Translations under genes and position numbers: made by a program
In this document: one piece after another, positions 6,057 through 15,768 of the stretch
Layout of the letters: every line of letters starts with the position of its first letter
How positions within the stretch are numbered: the first letter of the stretch is position 1
The notes under the pieces: generated by a model
What the model saw: only the letters and a program-made list of their open reading frames with translations
The model's database searches: none
Told to the model about the DNA's origin: nothing
Assembly: GCA_016872175.1 (NCBI GenBank)
Contig: VHBA01000026.1
Span: forward strand, 1 to 34,477
Length of the DNA stretch: 34,477 nt
Reading direction: 5' to 3'
Source: Sphingomonadales bacterium
GTDB lineage: Bacteria; Bacteroidota; Bacteroidia; NS11-12g; UBA955

Positions 6057-8516
6057 TTACCACGAATTATTCCGTCTATCGAAGTACTCAAAGTTGAGTT
6101 TGAAACCAACTACAGGTTTCTCAAATAAGTTGCTGTAACCCACAGCGTAGTATATACCCAGTTTATAACGGTCTCTCCAAATGCGAATAAGCTTATCAAT
6201 ACCACCGTAAACTTCGTAAAACAGCATGTTACGTCTCTCCGGCGCATACAAAATATTGGCTCCTGCAGATTCGCGCAGCTTAAGCAAACGCATGAACGGT
6301 ATTTTATTGATGAGTGAACCGTTGAAATGGTGCCTGAAGTGCCCTTCTATGAAGCGTTTGTAGGTAACGAATGTTGAGTCGAGGGTTTGAAACGCATACA
6401 TAGGTGGTGTAAACACACTGGGGTCGCCACGGCGTTGGTAGCGAAAATCAACGGGACTCAGGTTGTTTTTTCGCATAAAACTGCCACTCACAATCCTGTA
6501 TTCACTTCTTCCCAGCAGTCCCAGCGGAAAATCCTGTTCAATTCTGTATTCAAGATAACTATAATCAATATTGGAGCCCATTACTCCGGGAATGGCATGA
6601 TTCAGGTTGATACTAAATGTTGGCCAGCGGCTTCCCAAAATAACCTTCTGCCGTGGTTCGCGAATGTATTTTTGAAAGGGCGTATAGCTTAGGGTGAAAT
6701 TGCCAAAAAACGCACGATTGGTTCTGAATGAAGTAGGAATATTGTTCTCAAATAAACTATCTGCAAATCCGTCAAAAGTCAAATTGCTGATATCCTTTCT
6801 TTCTGAAAATTCTGCCTGCACCCTGAGGTAAAGTCCATTGATTAATTCTCTTCTCACATACACATCAGCATGGGTGTTTTGGTAGAAATTGCCCCTACGT
6901 GCCAAATCCAGAAAAGCCGCATTTGGATTGATGAAATTAAAATCACGCCCTGCTGTGGCCGAAAATACCCCTCGGTGAAAAGGATCGAAAGTAGTGGTGA
7001 AGATGACCGTTCCGCGAATGTCTTTGTTGTTTATACCGTATGATAAATTCTCAATCAGCCTGATGTCGCGTTTGTTTTTAAAACGTCTTTCAAATGTATT
7101 CCACAAGGTAACACGGGTTCCACCGGGAAACCATGGCTGAACAATAAACATCATAGGCTGAAAGTCCATGTAGTAGCCTTTTTCACGATTCTGGTATTCC
7201 TGACCTTTGAAAAACAATTTAGCAAACGTCACTTTGTTTTTGTCTTTTTCGATACTATCCAGATAGGTTTTGCTGCTTTGTACCCGTTTTATACTGTCGG
7301 TGCGTGTAATAAACCGGATTTCGGTATTGTTCAGCGGGGTAGTGCGTTTCTGACTCCAGAACGCACTGTCGCGGTCATAGGCACTGTCTGTGGCCGAACT
7401 TACCTCCAGGCCAAAATGATTTTTTGGAAACGTTTTGTTGAGTTCGTATTTATTGTATTTGACAAGCGTATAGCCGCTGAATTTACCCTTACCTGCAGCA
7501 GCATGATAGTCAAAACGTTGTTTTTCAATGGTTAGCCAGCTGTCTTTGCTTAGGATGAACTCCTGCCGCATGGTAAATTTATCGTATTCATTAAGCTGAT
7601 TAACAGGATAATTCAGCTCGGTTCGGTAGATATAAAACAGGGTATCCACCAGATGGATTTCCCCGCTGAAAACGGCATTGGATATGGATCGCGGCGACAT
7701 CTTAATTTTAAGAATGCGCTGTCCGGCATCGTTTTTATAGCTGCCTAAAAACTGGAATTTATAGGCCAGCAGTGCTGTTCCGGAAATGGGTGACATCACC
7801 GGCATGTCCCCAATTCCACGGATGCGAATGAGGTTTTGGTAGAAATTAAAATCACCTTCGGTGGTACTGAGGTAAAAAAGCCCTGATACATCCCCAATCT
7901 TTTTTACACCGGTACGTATTTCCTTGATTTTTCCCGGAGGTTGAAAATCGCGCTGCAACAAGATTTCAGCCATATTGATATTGGGCTCATCGTCTTTGTT
8001 TTTCTTCTTTTTTTTGTTTTCCAGCGCTGTGTCGGGCTCATGCCAAATATTTTCTTTCTTTTTGGGCGGATTGTATTGCTCAAAGGCCCGTATATAAACT
8101 TCTGCGCTGGACGAAGGAAATCGCGATGCCCAATAGTCTTTTTTTTCGATGGCTTTGCGCATCATTTCCGGTCCCGGATCTGTCCATTTGCGGGTAATCT
8201 GAATTTCACCAACAGACTTGGCCAGTTCGGGTAGAATAACATTCAGTGTGTCATCTTTCTTGTCCAGAACTACTTTCAGGCTCACGCGCTGATAATTGGG
8301 ATGGTTGAAAACCACTTCATACTCACCTGATCTAAGGTCAAATTTATAGTATCCTGAACCATCTGTATTGCCCACCATGGAGCCATTGGTAATGAAAATG
8401 CTGACATCCGGGATGGGGGAACGGCTGCTGTCTGCCACATATCCGCTGACCGTAAAATACTGTGCTTTGCCTGAAAAGACGGTTAAAAAACAGAGAATGA
8501 AGGCGGCAAATCGCAT
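6057..8516 (-). CDS. DUF5686-type outer-membrane beta-barrel protein with carboxypeptidase regulatory-like domain
   Basis: The 819-residue protein begins with a signal peptide ending near SGKAQ. Residues 20-95 form a carboxypeptidase-regulatory-like (CarboxypepD_reg-like) beta-sandwich: FTVSGYVADSSRSPIPDVSI, then GNTDGSGYYKFDL. The remainder has alternating amphipathic strands, many aromatic residues and an ending in F-x-Y-F-D-R-R-N, as in DUF5686 proteins, which are predicted outer-membrane barrels. A Lys/Glu-rich insert lies at about 165-180. It is one of three minus-strand envelope genes in the order lptA-like, this gene, glmS, with gaps of 76 and 85 bp, so they may or may not be co-transcribed. 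The molecular role of DUF5686 is not established to my knowledge; transport or barrel-related work is inference. Confidence 0.8.
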   Translation of the reverse strand: MRFAAFILCFLTVFSGKAQYFTVSGYVADSSRSPIPDVSIFITNGSMVGNTDGSGYYKFDLRSGEYEVVFNHPNYQRVSLKVVLDKKDDTLNVILPELAKSVGEIQITRKWTDPGPEMMRKAIEKKDYWASRFPSSSAEVYIRAFEQYNPPKKKENIWHEPDTALENKKKKKNKDDEPNINMAEILLQRDFQPPGKIKEIRTGVKKIGDVSGLFYLSTTEGDFNFYQNLIRIRGIGDMPVMSPISGTALLAYKFQFLGSYKNDAGQRILKIKMSPRSISNAVFSGEIHLVDTLFYIYRTELNYPVNQLNEYDKFTMRQEFILSKDSWLTIEKQRFDYHAAAGKGKFSGYTLVKYNKYELNKTFPKNHFGLEVSSATDSAYDRDSAFWSQKRTTPLNNTEIRFITRTDSIKRVQSSKTYLDSIEKDKNKVTFAKLFFKGQEYQNREKGYYMDFQPMMFIVQPWFPGGTRVTLWNTFERRFKNKRDIRLIENLSYGINNKDIRGTVIFTTTFDPFHRGVFSATAGRDFNFINPNAAFLDLARRGNFYQNTHADVYVRRELINGLYLRVQAEFSERKDISNLTFDGFADSLFENNIPTSFRTNRAFFGNFTLSYTPFQKYIREPRQKVILGSRWPTFSINLNHAIPGVMGSNIDYSYLEYRIEQDFPLGLLGRSEYRIVSGSFMRKNNLSPVDFRYQRRGDPSVFTPPMYAFQTLDSTFVTYKRFIEGHFRHHFNGSLINKIPFMRLLKLRESAGANILYAPERRNMLFYEVYGGIDKLIRIWRDRYKLGIYYAVGYSNLFEKPVVGFKLNFEYFDRRNNSW

Positions 8517-8592
8517 TTGGTATTACAAAAGAACGTTTGAACTGTGGTTTTGGTTATATTTTCTGTTGAAAATTTGGCAAAATCCGACAGAA

Positions 8593-10170
8593 TTACCCTT
8601 TCCCTTTTTTACGGCCTGAGGGTTTCTGAGCAGATGTATTCCCTGGGTGCCTTGCGGGCAAAGGAGGAACAGGGAATGGTGCTTTGAATATCCGGTCTTT
8701 AGGGCGATTATCTTCATCCCACACAAAACCGGGAAGGGTTTTTTGTTCTTTGGGAAAATCGCTCATAGGGTAGAGCGTGCCTGATGGATCCCCATAAAAC
8801 CGTACTCCGGCAACCCGGTTGCTGTCAAGATCTATCTGCATATTGTTATACTGCACGGCATTGGCAGAAGTAACGGCTGAATCTTTCTCCTTTATGTAAT
8901 AGACGCTCTTGCCGCTACCTTTTACCCTAATGGTTTTGAGTTTATTTTCAGGGGTAAAGTAATTGTCCATATTGGCGCCTGAAATCTGGCTGAAATGCCC
9001 GGTATCTTCCTTCATGGCAATAAAGGAGTTTTTCCGCATCTGCATAAGTTTAATCCGGCTGTTGGCAATGAAGATCCTTATGGTGTCGGCGTTCAGACGT
9101 GTGTTTTCATTCCAAAGTACAGGTTTGCCAAACAAATAAAAGACGCTGTCATCGGCATGGTAAGTGAGGCTGTCGGCCGTGCCGCTGAAATCGGTGCGCC
9201 AGAGTAAGGTGCGGTGAAAAGCATGCAGGTAGCGCTTTTGGGTGGTGGTGTCGGCTACATACACAAACGTATCTGCTTTTAGCATAAGGCTGTCGCCGTT
9301 TTTCTCCAGTTTTTTGGCGAGTGTATTGCCCATTACCCGGGTGTATTTGCGGTTTTTATCGTAATAGCCCTTGTTGCCGAAAATACTGATGTTTTGGGAG
9401 GTGTCTTTCACCCACAAACGTCCGTAAGCATTCCCAATACCCGTATTGCGGTTGTAGCTAAGCGTGTCGGCCCGAATGGTGTTTTCTTTGTTTATGAGAG
9501 CTGCATTCCGCGTAAAATAGCTTTGTCCGGTTTTTGTGTTGTAATTTCCGTAGTTGCAAAGTATGGTGTTCTCATCGCTTTGTATTTCGGTGAAATTGAA
9601 AAACCAGGTATTGCCTGTGCGGTTGCTGTATTGCAATGTGTCGGTTTTAACAACGTAATCCGGGTGGGTTAGTACAACATTGTATCGAAAATACAACATC
9701 GAAAGGGTGGGGTTGTAGCTGCCGGTGCGGCTGCTGAGCGTTAATTCATCATCTACAATTTTGCCCCCTGCCCCATAATATCCGATGCGTGTGTCTGTGT
9801 GGTAAATAATCCACGGCGTGGTGAGTACCATACTTTTGTCGCGCAGTACCACATTGCCATCTACACGTGCGGTTTTGTTCTTGTTGTCGAAAAACAGCCT
9901 GCTGCCGGTAACCACAGCACCCTCGGAACCTACAATGCGCACGTTACCGAAACCTTCCAGTTCTTCCTTAACGGTGTTATACTCTGCTTCATCGCAGGTA
10001 ACCACACTGCCGCTTTGCTCAAACATTACGTTGCCACGCAGGATTTGGTAGTTATCGCCCCTGCGCTTTTCTCCCTTCATGCGGTCTGCTTTTAGCATTA
10101 TCTCTTGTGCCTGCAACCTGCCAAGATTGAGCATAATCATGAAAAACAAAAGCAACCGGGACTTGTCCAT
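8593..10170 (-). CDS. OstA/LptA-like lipopolysaccharide transport protein
   Basis: The 525-residue protein has an N-terminal signal peptide (cleavage near LQAQ at residue 22) and then repeated short beta strands of the OstA/LptA jelly-roll type: ADRMKGEKRRGDNYQILRGNVMFEQSG as the first repeat, GNVRIVGSEGAVVTGSRLFFD, and so on to about residue 460. LptA-type proteins form the periplasmic bridge that carries LPS to the outer membrane. Here the repeat region is much longer than the roughly 185 residues of E. coli LptA, which is usual for the OstA-like proteins of Bacteroidota. The tail is Pro/Lys/Gly-rich and probably disordered. The ATG at 10170 is 30 bp from the divergent tilS start, so the two genes share a very short promoter region. 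Met12 is an alternative start. Confidence 0.8.
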   Translation of the reverse strand: MDKSRLLLFFMIMLNLGRLQAQEIMLKADRMKGEKRRGDNYQILRGNVMFEQSGSVVTCDEAEYNTVKEELEGFGNVRIVGSEGAVVTGSRLFFDNKNKTARVDGNVVLRDKSMVLTTPWIIYHTDTRIGYYGAGGKIVDDELTLSSRTGSYNPTLSMLYFRYNVVLTHPDYVVKTDTLQYSNRTGNTWFFNFTEIQSDENTILCNYGNYNTKTGQSYFTRNAALINKENTIRADTLSYNRNTGIGNAYGRLWVKDTSQNISIFGNKGYYDKNRKYTRVMGNTLAKKLEKNGDSLMLKADTFVYVADTTTQKRYLHAFHRTLLWRTDFSGTADSLTYHADDSVFYLFGKPVLWNENTRLNADTIRIFIANSRIKLMQMRKNSFIAMKEDTGHFSQISGANMDNYFTPENKLKTIRVKGSGKSVYYIKEKDSAVTSANAVQYNNMQIDLDSNRVAGVRFYGDPSGTLYPMSDFPKEQKTLPGFVWDEDNRPKDRIFKAPFPVPPLPARHPGNTSAQKPSGRKKGKG

Positions 10171-10200
10171 CCGAATTTTTGGAATTACTTTGCAAATAAC

Positions 10201-11508
10201 GTGCTAAATCGGTTTCAAAGCTTTATCCGTGAGAATGCTCCTAAAATAATTGAGGGAAAAACACTGCTGGCAGTTAGTGGTGGTGCTGATTCTGTGGCTA
10301 TGGGGCATTTGTTTTACCAAGCCGGGTATCGCTTTGAGGTTGCCCATCTCAACTATGGCCTGCGCGGTAATGAAAGTGATGGCGATGAACAATTTGTTCA
10401 ACAACTGTGCAAACAATGGGGCGTCGAATTACATCTGGATAAACCGGATACACTCATTGAGGCACAGTTAAACGGTGAGTCTGTGCAAATGGCGGCACGA
10501 AGACTTCGCTACCATCATTTTAACCGACTGATGAATGCCGAAATGAGTACAGTATGCACGGCCCATCAGCGAACCGATAACCTGGAGCATTTGTTTATTT
10601 ACCTGCTGCGCAACAGCCCTGCCGCCTGGCAAGGTATCCCCGTTTGGCGCGATAATATTTTTAGACCCATGATGTTTGCCGATGCTGCTGAGATTCGCAC
10701 TTGGCTTGTCTCTGAAGGTTACGATTGGCGTGAGGATAGCAGCAACCGCAAAACCGATTATCTGCGAAACAAGGTTCGGCACTGGATTTTACCCTTGATT
10801 CAAACCGAATTTCCGGAAGCAGAAGCAGAATTTGCACAACATAGCCGCACTTTGAGCGCACTGCGAAGTGCTGAAAATGATAAAAACAAGCAATGGGCAT
10901 CTCAGTATCCCGTTGTCGGCGATGGCAGGTTGTTTGCTGTTGAAAATAAAAAAGCGCTTTTACAATACCTGAAAAACCTTGGTATGCATTCCAAAGAGGC
11001 TGAAAAGCTTATGAGTGCTGCAACAGGAAGCCGTTTTCATTTTCATGGGTGGATGGCTGAGGTTAGGAATGCGGGCATCTGGGTGGGTAAATCATCACGG
11101 CATGAGATTGAAGAAACAGACATTGCATCGGTAGCAGATCTTCCGGTTTGTCTGCATGCAGGTAAGTTTATCGTTACCATTCAAATTCAGCAATCAATGG
11201 ATGTTTCGGCCAAACAAGCCTGGTTTTTTGATCTGGATGCAGCTGAATTCCCATTGAGCCTGCGCAGCCGCCGCAAAGGTGAGCGCATCGAACCCTTTGG
11301 AATGCGTGGAAGTAAAAAGATTAGTGATTTGTTAACCGATGCCCATATTTCGGCATCAGAAAAGGATTCGTACCCTGTGTTTGCCCACGCAGGCGGGGTT
11401 TTGGGCGTGCCCGGTATCAGGCGTGCTGCTGCTGCACCTGTTCAGGAAATTACACAAAGAATACTGTGTGTGAAATGGGAAATATCGGAAAATCACGCCG
11501 AGTTGTAA
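10201..11508 (+). CDS. tilS: tRNA(Ile)-lysidine synthase
   Basis: TilS puts lysine on C34 of the tRNA-Ile with CAU anticodon, changing both its codon reading and its charging. I choose GTG 10201: it gives the family-typical start MLNRFQSFIREN, while the longer frame from ATG 10105 would run into the divergent lptA-like gene. The product has 435 residues. The PP-loop SGGADS (26-31) binds ATP, NYGLRGNESDGDEQFV is the following family signature, and the N-terminal catalytic domain reaches to about residue 205. The C-terminal substrate-binding domain ends with LRSRRKGERIEPFGM and KKISDLLTDAHI. The gene next in line starts 16 nt after the stop. TilS is normally essential. Confidence 0.93.
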   Translation: MLNRFQSFIRENAPKIIEGKTLLAVSGGADSVAMGHLFYQAGYRFEVAHLNYGLRGNESDGDEQFVQQLCKQWGVELHLDKPDTLIEAQLNGESVQMAARRLRYHHFNRLMNAEMSTVCTAHQRTDNLEHLFIYLLRNSPAAWQGIPVWRDNIFRPMMFADAAEIRTWLVSEGYDWREDSSNRKTDYLRNKVRHWILPLIQTEFPEAEAEFAQHSRTLSALRSAENDKNKQWASQYPVVGDGRLFAVENKKALLQYLKNLGMHSKEAEKLMSAATGSRFHFHGWMAEVRNAGIWVGKSSRHEIEETDIASVADLPVCLHAGKFIVTIQIQQSMDVSAKQAWFFDLDAAEFPLSLRSRRKGERIEPFGMRGSKKISDLLTDAHISASEKDSYPVFAHAGGVLGVPGIRRAAAAPVQEITQRILCVKWEISENHAEL

Positions 11509-11513
11509 CTTTG
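11506..11513 (+). promoter_or_regulatory. -7 box overlapping the tilS stop (TAACTTTG)
   Basis: TAACTTTG matches TAnnTTTG exactly and shares its first three bases with the tilS TAA. It lies 11 nt before the chosen ATG of the nucleotidyltransferase gene, which may thus have its own promoter despite being tightly packed behind tilS. No clear TTG is seen at the -33 position. Confidence 0.4.
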
Positions 11514-11524
11514 TGCATCTTAAC

Positions 11525-12532
11525 ATGAAAGCCATTATCCCGGTAGCCGGCATCGGAAGCAGGCTGAAACCCCATACCACTACGCAACCCAAGAGTTTAA
11601 TTCCGGTAGCAGGTAAGCCTATTTTGGGGCATATTATGGACACGCTTATTGATGCGGGAATTTCTGATTTTGTCTTTATCATAGGGCACCTGGGCGATAA
11701 AATTGAGCAATATATTTCCGATCACTATACCGGCGTAAATTCAACTTTTGTCATTCAAACCCTTGGAAAAGGTACCGGACATGCCATTTGGCTTACCCGA
11801 AATGAAATTCAAGATGACGAACCCGTTCTGATTGTGCTTGGGGATACCATTTTTGAAACGGATTTAAAGTCTGTACTGGCTCAGCAGGTAAGCAGCTTGG
11901 GTGTTAAAAAGGTAGAAGACCCACGGCAATTTGGCGTAGCCGAACTCAATGAGGAAGGCAGTATTCGCAGATTGGTTGAAAAACCCGCTATACCCAAAAG
12001 CAACCTCGCATTGGTGGGGCTTTATTATATACACGAAACCGGTGTGCTCAAAGAATGTCTTGAGTACAATATCACCCATGATATCCGCACCCAGAATGAA
12101 TTTCACCTTACCGATGCATTACAGTGCATGATGGAAAAGGGAGTGGCATTGCGCACTTTTGCCGTAGAAAACTGGTTTGACTGCGGTAAAAAGGAAATTA
12201 TTCTGCAAACCAACCGCAATCTCTTGCGCCGCGAGGGTTTGCCCGAAGTGCCCAAGGATGTGGTAAAATCGAATATCATTATTCCACCGGTATATATTTC
12301 GCCTTCGGCCAAAATTGAAAACAGCATTATAGGGCCTGATGTGAGCATTGGCGAGCATGCCGATATATCCCGTTCGGTAGTGAAAAATAGCATCATCGGG
12401 CAGAATGCCCAAATTCAAACCGCCATTTTGGAAAATTCACTCATAGGCTCCGATGCCAGCCTTATCGGTGCTGTGCAAAGTATGAATATTGGCGATGGTG
12501 CCGAAATGAACCTGGGTGGGGAAAACGCCTGA
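11525..12532 (+). CDS. Sugar-1-phosphate nucleotidyltransferase (NDP-sugar pyrophosphorylase)
   Basis: Starting at ATG 11525 (MKAIIPVAGIGSRL) rather than at 11513 places the Rossmann strand at the very N-terminus as in the family. The product has 335 residues. The nucleotide-binding signature is PVAGIGSRLKPHTTTQPKSL, followed by PVAGKPILGHIMD. LGDTIF near residue 102 holds the metal-binding Asp, and EKP and WFDCG are further conserved sites. The C-terminal 90 residues repeat I-x-x-S-x-I-G units of a left-handed beta-helix, as in long RmlA- and GlmU-like enzymes. Substrate cannot be fixed; glucose-1-phosphate with dTTP or UTP is most likely. It sits between tilS and murF-alr with a 2-bp gap to the latter, so it is probably translated from the same mRNA and serves envelope sugar supply. 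Confidence 0.85.
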   Translation: MKAIIPVAGIGSRLKPHTTTQPKSLIPVAGKPILGHIMDTLIDAGISDFVFIIGHLGDKIEQYISDHYTGVNSTFVIQTLGKGTGHAIWLTRNEIQDDEPVLIVLGDTIFETDLKSVLAQQVSSLGVKKVEDPRQFGVAELNEEGSIRRLVEKPAIPKSNLALVGLYYIHETGVLKECLEYNITHDIRTQNEFHLTDALQCMMEKGVALRTFAVENWFDCGKKEIILQTNRNLLRREGLPEVPKDVVKSNIIIPPVYISPSAKIENSIIGPDVSIGEHADISRSVVKNSIIGQNAQIQTAILENSLIGSDASLIGAVQSMNIGDGAEMNLGGENA

Positions 12533-12534
12533 TC

Positions 12535-14997
12535 ATGCAGTACACCTGGCAGGAAATTACCGCGATTATAATGGGCGAAGCTGTTACCGCCGATAGCAGT
12601 ATGGTGCTCACGCAGCCGGGATATGATACCCGCAGGCTCGGAAATCATTCATCCACACTGTTTTTTGCTTTGCCGGGGACCCACCGGAAAGGCGCTGAAT
12701 TTATACATATCGCAGCAGCTGCCGGTGTGCGCAGTTTTGTGGTTCCGCAAGATGTAGACGTGTCGGAATTATCCGGTTGTAACATCCTGCGGGTGACTGA
12801 TGTGTTGATGGCCTTGCAGGACCTAGCAGCCCACCACCGCAGCAAATTTACCTGTCCGGTTATAGGCATAACCGGCAGCAATGGTAAAACCATAGTAAAA
12901 GAGTGGTTGCATCAGCTTCTGGGTGAGGAATTTAGCGCACATCGCAGTCCACGAAGCTACAATTCTCAGATTGGCGTTGCCATTTCATTGCTGGGTATTG
13001 AGACATGGCACAAAATGGCCATTATCGAGGCCGGAATATCCAAACCCGGAGAAATGGAACGGCTGTGGAAGATGATTAAACCCAATCTCGCCATTTGCAC
13101 CCACCTGGGCAGTGCCCACGATGAAGGGTTTGAAAACCGTGAACAAAAAGCCCGTGAAAAAGCGCTGTTGTATAAAGATGCTGATGTGGTTGTGTTTCCG
13201 GGTGATTCGAACGAAATAAAAACGGCGGTTCAGGCCTACAAGCATGCCCAGCCGCTTACCAAATTTATAACCTGGGGCAGAAGCGAAGGTTGTGGTTATC
13301 GTGTACAGGATGAGCAGTATTTGCAGGGTTTCACCCGAATTAAATTCATACACCGCAGCACGGAACATTCGCTGGAGATACCATTTTCGGATAAGGCCTC
13401 GGCTGAGAATGCCATGTCATGCTTTTGCACTTTGGCTGCCTTGGAGCGTTGGGATGCGTCACACATAGAGCAATTCAGGCATTTGCATGCACTGGAAAAC
13501 CGTCTTGCGTTTACCGAAGGCAGAAATGGTAATTACCTAGTGAACGACAGCTACAGCAATGATCCTGATAGCCTGCAGGTCGCCTTGGATTTCATGGTTC
13601 GGCAGCAGCCGGATAAACCCGCCTGTGTTATTCTCAGCGACATGGACCAGAGCGATCCGGATAAATCGCGTTTGGCCAAGCAGATAGTGGGCGTTTTACA
13701 ACAAAAAGGTGTACAAAAGTTGTTGCTGGTGGGTGAGGTTTTGGCTGCGCACAACGAGATATTCTCTGTTTTTAATACAGAATTTTTCGCGGATACAACT
13801 TCACTTATTCAATCCGGCAAGCTGGATAATATTAGTGGTGAGGCTATACTCATAAAAGGTTCCAGACGATTTGGTTTTGAGAGAATTCATGCCTCGCTTA
13901 AAAAGCAACTGCACAAAACCCACTTACAAATAGATTTGGAGGCTTTGCGCCTCAATTACCGGTTCTTCAGAAATGCGGTTTCACCTAAAACCCGCATCAT
14001 GGCGATGGTGAAGGCATTCGGTTATGGCAGCGGTAGTTTTGAAGTGGCCCGTACCCTGCAGTTTATGGGTGTGGATTACCTGGCAGTGGCATTTGCGGAT
14101 GAAGGCGTGGCACTGCGTGAAGCCGGAATTCAATCCCCTATTATGGTTATGAATACAGGTGCCGAAGACATGGCAAGCCGATTGTTATACAACCTGGAGC
14201 CTGTGGTGTTTGATGGAGCCGGTTTGCAGGCGATGTCTGTGATTGCAGGCAACAATGAAATTGCAGTTCACCTGGAAGTGGATACAGGCATGCACCGCCT
14301 GGGTTTTGCGCCCGGGGCGCTGAAAGATGTTGTTGGAAATATTCCGGGTAATGTGCGCCTTGCGTCGGTATTCACACATCTGGCGGCATCAGAAGATTCG
14401 GCTCAGGATGATTTTACCCGGACACAAATAGGTACATTTACGGAAGCAGTCAATGCCTTTGAAACGCAATTGGGATATGCACCGCTGCGGCATGTGCTGA
14501 ATACCGGTGGTATCCTGCGTTTCGCCGAATACGGAATGGATATGGTAAGGCTGGGTGTGGGTCTGTATGGTGTGGACCCACGTGCTGGCCAGGAGGCAGA
14601 TTTAAAGCCCGTTACCACATTGTTCAGCAGCATTTCACAATTGCATACACTGCAACCCGGTGAAGGCGTGGGTTACGGGCGTCGTTCGGTTGCCGATAAA
14701 GCCAGGGTTATCGCTACACTGCCCGTGGGTTATGCCGATGGGTTAAGACGCAGTTTGGGCAACGGTAAGTGGCATGTGCTGGTAAAGGGGCAAAAAGCAC
14801 CGGTTGTGGGTAGCGTTTGCATGGACATGTGCATGGTGGATGTAACCGGCATTGACTGCCGCGAAGGCGATGAAGTTATTGTATTTGGTGCCGAAAATTC
14901 CGTAGCCCAAATGGCCGTGTGCGCCGATACAATTCCCTATGAAATTCTCACGGGTATTTCAGCACGGGTTCCGAGGGAATACGTGGGGGAGAATTAA
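12535..14997 (+). CDS. murF-alr: Bifunctional UDP-MurNAc-tripeptide:D-Ala-D-Ala ligase / alanine racemase
   Basis: This 820-residue fusion is characteristic of Bacteroidota. Residues 1-455 are MurF, the last cytoplasmic Mur ligase, which adds D-Ala-D-Ala to the UDP-MurNAc-tripeptide; the ATP loop is GITGSNGKT (111-119), followed by the ENRLAF and NDSYSNDPDS signatures. From about residue 460 begins alanine racemase: LQIDLEALRLNYR, then MVKAFGYG with the PLP lysine at 493. The catalytic tyrosine lies in GVGYGRR (714), and LPVGYADGLRR and GSVCMDMCMVDVT are also standard. Joining the enzyme that makes D-Ala with the one that uses D-Ala-D-Ala couples supply to use. The gene ends 33 bp from the convergent glycosyltransferase, with no obvious terminator hairpin between them. 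Confidence 0.96.
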   Translation: MQYTWQEITAIIMGEAVTADSSMVLTQPGYDTRRLGNHSSTLFFALPGTHRKGAEFIHIAAAAGVRSFVVPQDVDVSELSGCNILRVTDVLMALQDLAAHHRSKFTCPVIGITGSNGKTIVKEWLHQLLGEEFSAHRSPRSYNSQIGVAISLLGIETWHKMAIIEAGISKPGEMERLWKMIKPNLAICTHLGSAHDEGFENREQKAREKALLYKDADVVVFPGDSNEIKTAVQAYKHAQPLTKFITWGRSEGCGYRVQDEQYLQGFTRIKFIHRSTEHSLEIPFSDKASAENAMSCFCTLAALERWDASHIEQFRHLHALENRLAFTEGRNGNYLVNDSYSNDPDSLQVALDFMVRQQPDKPACVILSDMDQSDPDKSRLAKQIVGVLQQKGVQKLLLVGEVLAAHNEIFSVFNTEFFADTTSLIQSGKLDNISGEAILIKGSRRFGFERIHASLKKQLHKTHLQIDLEALRLNYRFFRNAVSPKTRIMAMVKAFGYGSGSFEVARTLQFMGVDYLAVAFADEGVALREAGIQSPIMVMNTGAEDMASRLLYNLEPVVFDGAGLQAMSVIAGNNEIAVHLEVDTGMHRLGFAPGALKDVVGNIPGNVRLASVFTHLAASEDSAQDDFTRTQIGTFTEAVNAFETQLGYAPLRHVLNTGGILRFAEYGMDMVRLGVGLYGVDPRAGQEADLKPVTTLFSSISQLHTLQPGEGVGYGRRSVADKARVIATLPVGYADGLRRSLGNGKWHVLVKGQKAPVVGSVCMDMCMVDVTGIDCREGDEVIVFGAENSVAQMAVCADTIPYEILTGISARVPREYVGEN

Positions 14998-15030
14998 ACC
15001 AATATTAAATTGTTATTTCAATCCTAGTGT

Positions 15031-15768
15031 CTAAAACCACTGAAAAATTTTCAGGAAATATTTACACCAAATTAGAGACACTGTACTAAAATAACCATGT
15101 TTTAGCAACGCGCGATGATCTTCAACATTAGCCTCCGTTATGGCTTTCAAGTCCTGCTGGCTGCTGCCTCCGCTGCGCATTAATACAGAAGTATACGGCA
15201 AAAATTTTGTGCGAATTTTTTGAACTTTTATAAAACGCAACAATAGCTCAAAATCTGCGGAACGTTTGAATTGTAAATCAAAACTTCCATATTTTTCATA
15301 ACAGATTCTGCGTACGTAAAAGCCTGGATGAGGTGGTTGATGTCCGATTCGGAACATCCATGGTTTCCAGCGGTTACAGCGGTATTTACGGACTATGCTT
15401 TCTTTCTGATTTTTGAAAATATGCACATCGCTGCAAATGGCGTCTGTATTGCTGTCCATGGCACTAATAATATGCTCAATAACGCCGGAATGAGCCAGTA
15501 CGTCATCGCTGTTTAATATGCCAATAAGTTCACCACTTGCCAGGGCAATTCCCTTGTTCATGGCATCATAAAGGCCTTTATCAGGTTCACTTACAAAGTG
15601 TGATATTCTCGATTTATATTTATCAATAATTATATGGGTTTCATCGGTGCTGCCGCCGTCTATAATCACATACTCAATATTGGTATAAGTCTGACTTAGC
15701 ACAGATTCTATGGTTTCCTGCAGTGTGCGGGCGCTGTTGTAGCAAACGGTGATGATGGAAACCTTCAC
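15031..15768 (-). CDS. Family 2 glycosyltransferase
   Basis: The 245-residue protein is a GT-A enzyme of CAZy family GT2. The N-terminal fold MKVSIITVCYNSARTL, the nucleotide-binding DGGSTDETH (37-45), EPDKGLYDAMNKG and the metal-binding SDD (87-89) are all present. It resembles WcaE-like transferases that extend exopolysaccharide or O-antigen units; the donor and acceptor are not deducible. Its ATG overlaps the stop of the WcaF-like gene by 4 bp (ATGA type), so the two are translationally coupled and should act on the same glycan. Confidence 0.85.
   Translation of the reverse strand: MKVSIITVCYNSARTLQETIESVLSQTYTNIEYVIIDGGSTDETHIIIDKYKSRISHFVSEPDKGLYDAMNKGIALASGELIGILNSDDVLAHSGVIEHIISAMDSNTDAICSDVHIFKNQKESIVRKYRCNRWKPWMFRIGHQPPHPGFYVRRICYEKYGSFDLQFKRSADFELLLRFIKVQKIRTKFLPYTSVLMRSGGSSQQDLKAITEANVEDHRALLKHGYFSTVSLIWCKYFLKIFQWF

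Noticed and set aside
10105-10200. N-terminal extension of tilS from ATG 10105
   Set aside because: It overlaps the divergent lptA-like gene, has no TilS-like sequence, and GTG 10201 gives the family-typical start.
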